Virus record (IMG/VR): IMGVR_UViG_3300022682_000010
Span: 1 to 39,803 of that record
Origin: a virus
DNA length: 39,803 bases
Direction: 5' to 3' (one strand)
The notes beneath the pieces are model-generated. The model was not told the DNA's origin. It saw only the letters and a program-made list of their open reading frames with translations, and ran no database searches. A program made the position numbers and the translations under genes. Positions 8,816 to 16,703 of the stretch are shown in pieces; positions within the stretch are counted from its first letter, which is position 1; each line of letters begins with the position of its first letter.

Positions 8816-9787
8816 ATGGCTCAACGATTTGTAAAAAATTTAGAAGCATGTTTGTGTAAAGTTCAAACCGATAATGAGACGGAAGCGACGGGGCTTGCGG
8901 CCACTGATTTACTTGAGGTAATGCGTGATTCTTCTTTTAATTACGAACAAGAAGGCACAGAAATAATGCTCGTGTCAAACTCTTTTGACCAAGAAAAATA
9001 CGTGCCCGGTATTGCTAAAGTAAACTGGTCAATAAAATGCCCATTACGTAATTTTGGCGTAGCGGATGCAGGAGTGCCGCCAGATTTCGGGGCATTGTTA
9101 CAGGCAATGGATTTTACGGAAATAGCAAACAATAGTTATTATCAGTACGTCCCTAATTCTACGGGGGGGTCTAGCGTCACATTGTGGGGGTATTATGGAC
9201 GTGCGGGCGGGACAACCAATTTACTCAAGGGATATAACATTAAGGGCAGTGGTAAACTATCCCTTGAGGCTGGAAAAATAGGCACGCTTGAGTTTAATGG
9301 GATGGGAGCTTTTTCCGACTTTACAACAGGAACATTTCCGACCGTTAGCCGAAATAGAACATTGATCCCGGCGGTGTTAAGTGCAACCGTGACTATTAAT
9401 GGTAGTAGTTATAAATTTATCACTGCGGAAATTGATTTTGGACAAGAGTCGGATAATGACATTGATGCTTCTGAGACTTACGGTGTCGGTCAGTCAAATA
9501 TTACTGATCGTAAATTTAAATTCAATGCTAAAGTTTACGCTGATTTACAGACAACTCTCGATCCAATTGCAGCTTTACAAGGCGCGAGTGAGGGATCATT
9601 GGTTTTTAATTATGGCAGTACGCCAGAAATAAAAATCGCCAGTTCGTACTCGCAAATTACGGCTGTTGCGGCCAGTGATCAAAACGGAAAAACCACATGG
9701 GATTTATCAGGTCAGTTAAATCGGAACGATTTAAGAATATCAATACTTGGCGCTGATAGTTCAAGCTCATCGAGCTCATCGAGCTAA
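8816..9787 (+). CDS. Major tail tube protein with poly-Ser tail
   Basis: A 323-residue protein with AGGAG ribosome site. The position before the chaperone/tape-measure block, the size and the two similar beta modules (KGYNIKGSGKLSLEAGKIGT; ITDRKFKFNAKVYADLQT) fit the phage tail-tube protein families with a TTP fold. It should form stacked rings around the tape measure. The C-terminus carries 9 consecutive Ser after LGAD, encoded by TCATCGAGC units. The codon order differs from the poly-Ser tail of the decoration protein, so the two tails arose or were maintained separately. A surface-exposed tail on each tube subunit would decorate the full tail. Confidence 0.85.
   Translation: MAQRFVKNLEACLCKVQTDNETEATGLAATDLLEVMRDSSFNYEQEGTEIMLVSNSFDQEKYVPGIAKVNWSIKCPLRNFGVADAGVPPDFGALLQAMDFTEIANNSYYQYVPNSTGGSSVTLWGYYGRAGGTTNLLKGYNIKGSGKLSLEAGKIGTLEFNGMGAFSDFTTGTFPTVSRNRTLIPAVLSATVTINGSSYKFITAEIDFGQESDNDIDASETYGVGQSNITDRKFKFNAKVYADLQTTLDPIAALQGASEGSLVFNYGSTPEIKIASSYSQITAVAASDQNGKTTWDLSGQLNRNDLRISILGADSSSSSSSSS
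9767..9784 (+). repeat. Two tandem 9-base units encoding poly-Ser tail
   Basis: TCATCGAGC is repeated at 9767-9775 and 9776-9784, preceded by AGTTCAAGC, giving nine Ser before the stop. Confidence 0.9.
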
Positions 9788-9816
9788 TGTTTAACCAATA
9801 AAAAGGAGAGCGGGCA

Positions 9817-10284
9817 ATGATTATACCAATTTCACCGAATGCAACACTTGACCACTACGATAAAGAAAATAAAACAACATACCGTTTTAAATACCTTGTC
9901 GGAAGGGATCAAGAGCGATTTGAAAAGTTGACAAGTAGTGGGGCGAAAAAAGTTTTGGATTTTATCCCCCGGGCATTACGTGAGATTAAAAAAAAGCATC
10001 CAAGAATGAAAGAGGAGAGCCTTATAAAGAAAGCGTATCAGAGAGCAATAACGCTTGCAGAGGATGCAATAAATAAAGATGTGCAATCTGAGATACGGTA
10101 CAGCCGGGAATTGATTTCTATTTTTTTAGCAGGGTATTCTTCAGAGGTGCATGAGTTACCAAAATTTGATAAATCTGATCCATGTAAAAATTTACCGTAC
10201 GCCCTAATTCAAAGGGTGGCGGGGATTATAAATTTGCATTTGCCTCAATTAATCGGGTTGACGGAGGACGACATAAAAAACTGA
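9817..10284 (+). CDS. Tail assembly chaperone, G-type frame
   Basis: A 155-residue, mostly helical protein with AGGAGA ribosome site, lying between tail tube and tape measure. This is the position of lambda gpG, which binds the tape measure during tail assembly. Its last codons are AAA AAC TGA. The heptamer A AAA AAC at 10275-10281 is in the correct phase for -1 slippage and joins this frame to the next ORF, which has no ribosome site of its own. The short product should be the major one and the frameshifted 292-residue G-T fusion the minor one. Protein similarity alone would not identify it; the frameshift and location do. Confidence 0.85.
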   Translation: MIIPISPNATLDHYDKENKTTYRFKYLVGRDQERFEKLTSSGAKKVLDFIPRALREIKKKHPRMKEESLIKKAYQRAITLAEDAINKDVQSEIRYSRELISIFLAGYSSEVHELPKFDKSDPCKNLPYALIQRVAGIINLHLPQLIGLTEDDIKN

Positions 10285-10320
10285 ATGCGGCAGCCGTTAT
10301 CATGTATAATAGGTTGCCGC
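10275..10320 (+). promoter_or_regulatory. Programmed -1 ribosomal frameshift signal
   Basis: Slippery heptamer A AAA AAC at 10275-10281, zero frame AAA AAC, directly followed by TGA (10282-10284). After a 5-base spacer a hairpin follows: GCGGCAGCC (10287-10295) pairs along all nine positions with GGTTGCCGC (10312-10320), including one G-U pair, with a 16-base loop. Heptamer, spacer and stem agree with known -1 frameshift signals. The -1 frame from 10281 is open to 10694. Confidence 0.9.
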
Positions 10321-10694
10321 AATTTACCTGTATTCAATGTGATAAAAGGACAAAAAAAATTAATGGGTGTGAAAAGCCGTATCATAAACCAGTTTGGTAT
10401 ACTGATAGCTGTTATTTTTGTAATGGTTCTGATATTGATTGTCCACATTGTAAAGGGAGTAACAGCATTGCGGCGTATTTTTGCCCGCGTACGCTTGCGG
10501 TTGAGGTGTCTCTGTTACTCCCTTATTTTGAAGATTGGAAAATTTCAAACTATACGGTCTGGCCGTATGGCGATAAAAGAATCGATCACCCAATTAAAAC
10601 CGGATTGGCGTTTGATTTTTTACGGTCGTTATGCACCAAATATGAAAATGAGATGTCAAGACAAGCCCAACAGGAATATAAAAATAGGTTTTAA
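10281..10694 (+). CDS. Tail assembly chaperone, T-type frame (made by -1 frameshift)
   Basis: An ORF of 137 codons read after -1 slippage at 10275-10281, giving a 292-residue fusion with the upstream protein. The only early ATG (10302) lies in the loop of the frameshift hairpin and has no ribosome site, so independent initiation is unlikely. The T part contains Cys pairs (CIQC, then CYFCNGSDIDCPHC), probably a small zinc-binding module. Similar Cys-rich T extensions are seen in other phage tail chaperones, but the zinc is inferred. By analogy to lambda gpGT it recruits tail tube subunits to the tape measure. It ends two bases before the tape measure gene. Confidence 0.85.
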   Translation: MNAAAVIMYNRLPQFTCIQCDKRTKKINGCEKPYHKPVWYTDSCYFCNGSDIDCPHCKGSNSIAAYFCPRTLAVEVSLLLPYFEDWKISNYTVWPYGDKRIDHPIKTGLAFDFLRSLCTKYENEMSRQAQQEYKNRF

Positions 10695-10696
10695 TT

Positions 10697-12625
10697 ATGC
10701 CAGCTAATTTAAAAGTAATTCTTGCAGTCGCGACTAAGGGCCTTGATGGATTTGGAAAGGCAAAACAAGGCGCAGAGGGTTTAGATAAAAAAGTTTCGGG
10801 GCTATCCGCCAGAATGAGAGCAATGTCAACAGTTGCTGGTGCGGCGGCTGTTGCGGCGTTGGGAGCTTTTGCTAAACAATCTATTAGTGCGGCGATGAGT
10901 GTTGAGATATTTAGGACTCAATTAGAGAGCGTTTCCGGGAGTGCGGCGGCGGCGGATCAGGCGTTAAACGCTATTCGGGAGTTTGCTCGTACTTCGCCAC
11001 TACAAACCGAGGATGTTGTACGAGGATATGTTAGGTTACGAGCGGTCGGCATTGACCCTACAATCGAACAAATGAAAACTATTGGTGGTGTTGCCACTTT
11101 ATTTAATCGTGAATTATCGGATGTTGTAAATGGTTTTATAGGAATGGAAAAAGAGGTTTTACGTCGATTAGGTATTGAGATTGATCGTACTGGTAAAAAA
11201 GCCATCATTTCTTCTGGAAATATTCAAAAAGAAGTAAATAAGGACATGGCTTCTATGCGACAGGCCGTCGTGGAAACTTGGGGGGAGCGTTTTCCGGAGG
11301 CTATGGAGAATGCATCAAAAACAACAAGTTCAAAATTAGAAATAATGAAATCTAACGTCTGGGAGTTGGCGGCGGAGGTTGGTGGAAATTTAACTCCTGC
11401 AATAAATGTCGCCGCTGATGCGGTTGGTGGGTTAGCGGAACAGTGGAAAATATTGCTTGAAAATAAAATGGGCAAGGCTATAAAAAACGCTAATAAAACC
11501 ATAGCTAAAATGAAAAAATTTAAAGGCGAATTAAAGGAGATTCAGGATAGATTAAAAAACGGTTTTTATCCAGAGAGTGTCTCAGACGATATAAAAAAAA
11601 TGGATGCTATTTTTGGCACACACACATACACACTGGCGGAAGCAAAAGCTCGAGTAAAAGAATTACGAGAACAAATTTCAGGGCTAAATCAGGATCAACA
11701 GACTAAAACATCTAAGGGCCTAGGCTCAGGGTCATTAGGCCCGTCAAGTGAGCTCGAAGATAAGGCGGCAGCAGATAAAGCGGCGGCGGCGGCAAAAGAG
11801 AAGCAAAAGCAAATTGTGGATACTCAGTACGCACTTAACGAGGCGATGATTGAAGCTAAATATGAGGGCATAGCGGAAGAGATAGCCCTTCTCGAATTAA
11901 AATATGAAAAAGAGAAAGAGCTTTTAGGGACGAATCATCAAGCGATTGCAAATCTCACCGACACGTTTATGATTCAACGCAACGAGATGGTAAAAAAGCA
12001 CACACTTGACATGGAAAATATTCGTCTTGAGAGTCAAGAGCGTTTACGTGAAGCAAATATGCGAGACTACGAACAAGAGCAAGAGTTGACCAAACAGCGC
12101 ATACAATTGGCAAAAAGTGCCACTAGCCAGATGGTGGGGTCCCTTGCGGCATTAGTTACCGCTATCGATGATAGCAGTCGGACGGCTAAAGCAGCGGCCA
12201 TCGTGCAGGCGATCGCGGAAGCTGGCGCGGCGGCTGTTACCGCATACAAGGCCGGGATGCAATCAGGCGTTACGGTCTATGACAAATTGGGTTTAGCGTT
12301 TGGTGCGATGTCAACGGCGATACTGTCAACTAGTATAATTATCGCTAACATGAAAAAAGCGGCTCTTGGTCGCACATTTATGACTAACGGCCCTATGATT
12401 ATTGGCGATACTCTTGTTGGGGATAATCCTGGAGGACGTGAGAGAATAACAGTTGAGCCGGTCAGTAGTAGTAATGCAAATGGACCGATGAACTCAAGTG
12501 GTGGGACGGTTAATAATATTTATATAAATGACCCTATAACGGGTGAAAAAATGATGGAAAAAATGAGGAGGGACGGAACTATGCGGACGTATGCGCTAGA
12601 GCTTAGGGAGGAAATGGGGCTATGA
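10697..12625 (+). CDS. Tape measure protein
   Basis: A 642-residue protein starting with an LKVILAVATKGLDGFGKAKQ segment, typical of tape measure N-termini, followed by Ala-rich helices and TSPLQTEDVVRGYVRLRAVG, which is common in this family. Two hydrophobic regions are visible (GAAAVAALGAFA near residue 50; GAMSTAILSTSIIIANM near residue 545). The centre is long coiled helix (residues about 350-480, rich in Glu/Lys/Ala). It sets tail length: at about 0.15 nm per residue the tail would be close to 95 nm, an inference. Its stop codon overlaps the next gene by ATGA, linking it to the glycosyltransferase cassette. Confidence 0.9.
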   Translation: MPANLKVILAVATKGLDGFGKAKQGAEGLDKKVSGLSARMRAMSTVAGAAAVAALGAFAKQSISAAMSVEIFRTQLESVSGSAAAADQALNAIREFARTSPLQTEDVVRGYVRLRAVGIDPTIEQMKTIGGVATLFNRELSDVVNGFIGMEKEVLRRLGIEIDRTGKKAIISSGNIQKEVNKDMASMRQAVVETWGERFPEAMENASKTTSSKLEIMKSNVWELAAEVGGNLTPAINVAADAVGGLAEQWKILLENKMGKAIKNANKTIAKMKKFKGELKEIQDRLKNGFYPESVSDDIKKMDAIFGTHTYTLAEAKARVKELREQISGLNQDQQTKTSKGLGSGSLGPSSELEDKAAADKAAAAAKEKQKQIVDTQYALNEAMIEAKYEGIAEEIALLELKYEKEKELLGTNHQAIANLTDTFMIQRNEMVKKHTLDMENIRLESQERLREANMRDYEQEQELTKQRIQLAKSATSQMVGSLAALVTAIDDSSRTAKAAAIVQAIAEAGAAAVTAYKAGMQSGVTVYDKLGLAFGAMSTAILSTSIIIANMKKAALGRTFMTNGPMIIGDTLVGDNPGGRERITVEPVSSSNANGPMNSSGGTVNNIYINDPITGEKMMEKMRRDGTMRTYALELREEMGL

Positions 12626-13494
12626 GGTACGTTTTAATACAGCGTCAGGCTCCGGGGGATGTAATTTGTACCACATCGTTAATCCGCGATTTAAAAAAGC
12701 AATACCCCAAATGTAAAGTTATGGTAAATACAACCTGTGATGTTGATATCTTTGCCAATAACCCCAACGTGGAACTATTTGATGCGAAACCGGAAGAGGA
12801 AATTGTACTCGATTATCCAGACATCCATAATAGCAACGTGTCGGGGTTTCATTTTACTCACGCATTTTATAATACGTTTTATGACAAGACCGGCATTTAC
12901 GTTCGTCAATCTTCTGTTTACCCAGAATTATTCGTCACTGATTTAGAGCGTAAAAAAATGGCCGCTAAATTAGGTAAATACGGAATTAAAAAAAGATTTT
13001 GGATAATTAACGCAGGATATAAAGACGATTCTCCCTTAAAAGATTGGGGTTACTCTCGATATTGTCAAGTCGTTGATCGTCTCAAAGATCAAGTACAGTT
13101 TGTCCAGGTCGGGGAGGTTAACCCGACACATACGCACGAGCCAATACCGGGGTGTATTGATTTAATCGGCCGGACAACGATGAGAGAATATATTGTTATG
13201 GTATCAAAGAGTGTCGGCTCTGTCGGCCCCGTGTCAATGCACATGCACGTATCGGCGGCACTAGGGAAGCGCTGTATTGTTTTAGCGGGCGGTCGAGAGC
13301 CCTATCGGTGGGAGGCATACCCTAATCATAGCTACCTACACACCTGTGGTAAACTCGAATGCTGTAAAGAGAGCGGGTGTTGGAAGGGAAAAATACACGA
13401 GTGTTTAAATTACACTCCTGTGGGACCTAAATGTCACACAATGATTACACCAGATCAAGTAGTGCGAGAGGTTGAGGGGTATGAAAAATATTAA
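12622..13494 (+). CDS. GT9 (heptosyltransferase-like) glycosyltransferase
   Basis: A 290-residue GT-B protein of the heptosyltransferase family. The N-terminus has QAPGDVICTTSLIRDLKKQY, the family GD...LK pattern. The C-terminal half has DLIGRTTMREYIVMVSKS and VGPVSMHMHVSAALGKRCIV, corresponding to the family D-x-x-G-x-T and D-S-x-x-x-H-x-A-A-x-x-x segments, here with Val in place of the usual Asp before Ser. Several Cys lie near the end (CGKLECCKESGCW). It starts by ATGA overlap with the tape measure gene. GT9 enzymes normally transfer heptose or similar sugars to LPS core. In this position it may modify a virion protein or host LPS (inference). The nucleotide sugar is unknown. Confidence 0.8.
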   Translation: MRYVLIQRQAPGDVICTTSLIRDLKKQYPKCKVMVNTTCDVDIFANNPNVELFDAKPEEEIVLDYPDIHNSNVSGFHFTHAFYNTFYDKTGIYVRQSSVYPELFVTDLERKKMAAKLGKYGIKKRFWIINAGYKDDSPLKDWGYSRYCQVVDRLKDQVQFVQVGEVNPTHTHEPIPGCIDLIGRTTMREYIVMVSKSVGSVGPVSMHMHVSAALGKRCIVLAGGREPYRWEAYPNHSYLHTCGKLECCKESGCWKGKIHECLNYTPVGPKCHTMITPDQVVREVEGYEKY

Positions 13495-14368
13495 TCCTGT
13501 TGCTAAATTAACGCAATTCGATGAATTTAATTCGTACTTGCGTAATAATAAACTCATGCGGCCAATGTCGCCCATTTCAATGGAAATTAGTTTAACTGGA
13601 TTATGCAACGCCTCTTGTCCCTGGTGTTTTTATAAAGATGATCAGAGGGATCAGGCAAACATAAATGGAAAATATCTTATTAAATTTGTCAATAACATAC
13701 CGAGTTTGAAATCTGTCACTTTTGTTGGCGGCGGAGAGCCGACTATTCACCCAAAATTTAGGAAAATTAGCGAATCCATAGTGGTAAAAAAAGCACTGAT
13801 TACAAATGGGATTCGTATCCCTGATATGGATTACTCGTCGTTTACCTGGATCCGAGTATCTAAAACCGATCGACCATTTAATGTTGATGCATTACGGGCA
13901 TTGAGAGGCGCGGGTACATTAGGGTTGGCTGTTAATTATACGGGCACATCCAGGAGCTATGACCAATGTGTGGATGCCGCACAAATAGCGCATGAGGTCG
14001 GTGCTGACTATGTTCAAGTGCGGCCAGCATTGCAAACAAAGGGCAACTTGACTTTCATTGAAAAACCATCATTTCAGGATCCAATTATCCATGTGATGGG
14101 ATATAAATTTAACGATTGCGATAAGTATCACGGATATAAAAAATGCAGAGCGTTTCATTTTGTTCCTTTTTTGTGGCATAATGGTAATTTGTCGGTTTGT
14201 TGTTATCATAAAGATAAATACACATTAGGTAATATCTACCATCAGTCTGAATTTTATTTTCCGATAGAGGTAAATGTTTGCGATGACTGTCAGGTGTGCT
14301 GCAAGTTACATGAAATGAATAAATTTATTGATAATTGTAAATCTGTAGTAAATAAGGAATGGCCATAG
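13481..14368 (+). CDS. Radical SAM protein with SPASM-like C-terminus
   Basis: A 295-residue protein. CNASCPWC (Cys 42, 46, 49 from this start) is the CxxxCxxC motif binding the SAM [4Fe-4S] cluster. VTFVGGGEPTIHP is the GGE motif. The C-terminal part has KCRAFHF, NGNLSVCCYHKD, LGNI and CDDCQVCC, a SPASM/Twitch-like set of Cys likely to hold an additional cluster. I chose the ATG at 13481 because GAGAGG lies 9 bases upstream; a TTG at 13472 is the alternative. It overlaps the GT9 gene by 14 bases. SPASM enzymes often modify peptides or sugars. Sitting between glycosyltransferases, it could alter a sugar or the acceptor peptide, but the substrate is unknown. Confidence 0.85.
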   Translation: MKNINPVAKLTQFDEFNSYLRNNKLMRPMSPISMEISLTGLCNASCPWCFYKDDQRDQANINGKYLIKFVNNIPSLKSVTFVGGGEPTIHPKFRKISESIVVKKALITNGIRIPDMDYSSFTWIRVSKTDRPFNVDALRALRGAGTLGLAVNYTGTSRSYDQCVDAAQIAHEVGADYVQVRPALQTKGNLTFIEKPSFQDPIIHVMGYKFNDCDKYHGYKKCRAFHFVPFLWHNGNLSVCCYHKDKYTLGNIYHQSEFYFPIEVNVCDDCQVCCKLHEMNKFIDNCKSVVNKEWP

Positions 14369-14935
14369 ATGGAAATAGATATTCATATCGCTCATGACAT
14401 GGATCAGGGGCGGCTTGGTGAGACCTACAATCGATTGATGGGGCAATCGAGTACCGATTGGGTTTTGTTTATTGACTCCGATGTGTTGCTACTTCACCCT
14501 CGTTGGTTTAACATTTTTGTTAGGACGATCTATTTACACGGAGAAGGTACGGGGCTTATCACTTGTAAAACTAACCGTCTGGGATGTAAAGAGCAAATGA
14601 TTTTAGGTAATGACAATAACCATGATATTATTAAGCATACCGAACATGCCATTTCTGTGGAGCGTCAATTTAGGGGGCAGGTTGAGGATTACACCCACGG
14701 CAAACGGATGTCTGGCCACGTGATGTTAGTTAACAAATGTGCCTGGGAAAAGGTAGGGGGTTTTCCTATCGGCGGAGTTATAGGGACGGATACTAAATTT
14801 CACGGTCGCATAGAGCATGGAGGGTTTAAAGTGTTGTGTATGAAAGACCAGTACGTATATCATAGGTACCTAAGACAATGGAGAATGCAAGAATATAACG
14901 ACGGCGAATGGGCAAAAAGAAGGTGGGCAAAATGA
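14369..14935 (+). CDS. Small GT-A-fold glycosyltransferase
   Basis: A 188-residue protein with WVLFIDSDVLLLHP (D36-S-D38), the DxD metal and nucleotide-sugar site of GT-A enzymes, followed by MSGHVMLVNKCAWEKVGGFP and GTDTKFHGRIEHGGFKVLCM, the usual GT2-type acceptor-side pattern. At 188 residues it is shorter than common GT2 enzymes (about 230 or more). The N-terminus before DxD is only 35 residues, so the first nucleotide-binding strand is reduced; the enzyme may need a partner. It starts directly at the stop of the radical SAM gene and overlaps the next gene by ATGA. The donor and acceptor are unknown. Confidence 0.75.
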   Translation: MEIDIHIAHDMDQGRLGETYNRLMGQSSTDWVLFIDSDVLLLHPRWFNIFVRTIYLHGEGTGLITCKTNRLGCKEQMILGNDNNHDIIKHTEHAISVERQFRGQVEDYTHGKRMSGHVMLVNKCAWEKVGGFPIGGVIGTDTKFHGRIEHGGFKVLCMKDQYVYHRYLRQWRMQEYNDGEWAKRRWAK

Positions 14936-15876
14936 AAAATGTAATTTTTATTGCTAGTGATTATAATTATATGCAATGGACAAACGCACTCTTAAATAGT
15001 ATTGACTACCGGGGCGTAAAATCTGACGTTGTAGTTTTAAGTTATGGCGTCCCTAATTGGTACAAAAAAGAGGCAAAGAGGCTATTTAATTACAACATCG
15101 AATTTATTGAGGATCAAAATTTCGAGTCAAATATCGCATACGTCATGAATAAAAATCTCTACACTAAAAAACGACGTTTCACATATTTGCTTGACGTTTG
15201 CAAATCGTATAAAACCACATGTATGCTAGATGCGGACATGATGATAACGAGTCGTAATTTTAATAATCTTTTTGATTTGGTGACAGGGACAAACAAATTA
15301 ATAGGCTGTGAGGAATCGATTAAATGGACGTTTGATGATAAATATTTGGATAATGGAAAACCCATTTTCGACAAGTCGGTAAAGGCGTATAAATTTATGT
15401 GCTCCGTGCCTATTATTTTTAACTCTGAGGCATGGCGAGAAGTTTTTGAATACTACATCCATCTCATCGAACATGGGACGGAGTACCACCCTAAAAAAGG
15501 TTTGATCCCTCACATAGGGGATATTTTCTCGTGGAATATTTCAGTTTATAAAAATAACCGTCAGAATGATTGTGTATTGTTACCCATGCATTCAATGACG
15601 CAAGTGCATGGGACGTATGGTCATCATTTTTGTGGTTTGAAAAAAGAAAATGATTATATTTATACTAAGGATGGATGTGAGGTGTATTCGCTGCATGGCC
15701 GTCCGGGTCGGCCGGGGTGGTCTGATAGTCCTGAGGGCTGGTATAGTCGATCATTACAATCAAGTGGAATTGAGTATAATGACCTATTAAAAACCGGATG
15801 GAATAAAAGTATTGATATTGTCAACACTGAATTTGATAAACTTAACAACTATAAAATAAAATGGCATCTCAAATAA
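14932..15876 (+). CDS. Glycosyltransferase with DxD motif
   Basis: A 314-residue protein. The N-terminus MKNVIFIASDYNYMQWTNAL and the later CMLDADMM (D100-A-D102) fit a GT-A fold resembling GT8-like or other DxD transferases. The C-terminal half contains many aromatic residues and His (QVHGTYGHHFCG). I use the ATG at 14932, which overlaps the previous stop by ATGA and has AAGGTGGG upstream, rather than the ATG at 14908. It is the fourth and last gene of the overlapping cassette and overlaps the following distal tail gene by 16 bases. The DxD is clear, the exact family is not. Confidence 0.7.
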   Translation: MKNVIFIASDYNYMQWTNALLNSIDYRGVKSDVVVLSYGVPNWYKKEAKRLFNYNIEFIEDQNFESNIAYVMNKNLYTKKRRFTYLLDVCKSYKTTCMLDADMMITSRNFNNLFDLVTGTNKLIGCEESIKWTFDDKYLDNGKPIFDKSVKAYKFMCSVPIIFNSEAWREVFEYYIHLIEHGTEYHPKKGLIPHIGDIFSWNISVYKNNRQNDCVLLPMHSMTQVHGTYGHHFCGLKKENDYIYTKDGCEVYSLHGRPGRPGWSDSPEGWYSRSLQSSGIEYNDLLKTGWNKSIDIVNTEFDKLNNYKIKWHLK

Positions 15877-16703
15877 GATATAATAATTTAAGATCGGATT
15901 ATGTTTATGTAAACGCCCCTCAATGGGGTTATGACACATATATACACTTACCATTTACATATATCCGTAGGTCCGATAATAATTTTAAGGCATACGATCG
16001 AGGTCCGACGAGAGATGTTAGAATTTGTAAATGCCAACATCTATTAAACGCCGCAGACGCTAATAATTTATTAACGTTTTTAGAGGATAATAAAAAAGCA
16101 CGTGCTAATCAGGGCTATTTGTATTTGAAGGAGGGCGGTTTTACCCCATTCGGACCCGATTTAGGTGACGCGGGGCGATTTGATATTACGTACGGTCCGT
16201 TCTCGCCAAGCAAACAATTACACAATCCGTGGCTGTGGTGGACGTTAGATATGTTATTATTAATGCGTGATAAACCGACATATAATCTACCGGATATGGT
16301 TTCCGACGGTACCGTTACCATAGGTAATGTTGACGACATACGATACCCAAGGGATGGATACGACACTGAATATAAGTATGAGTTCGTATCTGGTATTTCT
16401 TGGGGTAAAAATCATTATGCGGTTGACAACGGCCAGTCAGGGGACGCATATTATTGTGAGCCCGAAATAAGCGGTACAAAAAGTAAAATCGCAGAATTAT
16501 TAAATGAGATCGTCACGAATATCCGGGCAACGGAGTTTACCTTTGACCCCTCAAATGTCAATTATCCGTTTGGGAGGTCTAATTCGAGTGGTGGTCCATA
16601 TACCGCAATTATAGGCCCCAACCCAACTATTAGAGTAAAACACGCAGGGCACGATCGGTACAGAATGAAATTAGGTATGATAATGAGGGTAGATAATGGC
16701 TAA
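15861..16703 (+). CDS. Distal tail-type structural protein
   Basis: A 280-residue protein rich in Tyr, Asn, Gly and Asp, with no enzyme motif. It follows the tape measure (apart from the inserted cassette) and precedes the large hub protein, the position of the distal tail or lambda M/L-type minor tail proteins. Segments such as YVYVNAPQWGYDTYIHLPFT and PTIRVKHAGHDRYRMKLGMI suggest beta structure. Its start lies within the last 16 bases of the glycosyltransferase gene, without a clear ribosome site, suggesting re-initiation. It overlaps the next gene by 8 bases. Assignment depends on location. Confidence 0.5.
   Translation: MASQIRYNNLRSDYVYVNAPQWGYDTYIHLPFTYIRRSDNNFKAYDRGPTRDVRICKCQHLLNAADANNLLTFLEDNKKARANQGYLYLKEGGFTPFGPDLGDAGRFDITYGPFSPSKQLHNPWLWWTLDMLLLMRDKPTYNLPDMVSDGTVTIGNVDDIRYPRDGYDTEYKYEFVSGISWGKNHYAVDNGQSGDAYYCEPEISGTKSKIAELLNEIVTNIRATEFTFDPSNVNYPFGRSNSSGGPYTAIIGPNPTIRVKHAGHDRYRMKLGMIMRVDNG

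Noticed and set aside
10285-10707. Long ORF in a third frame over the T-type chaperone
   Set aside because: It is a shadow: basic and Cys/Arg-rich without features, while the -1 frame is explained by the frameshift signal.
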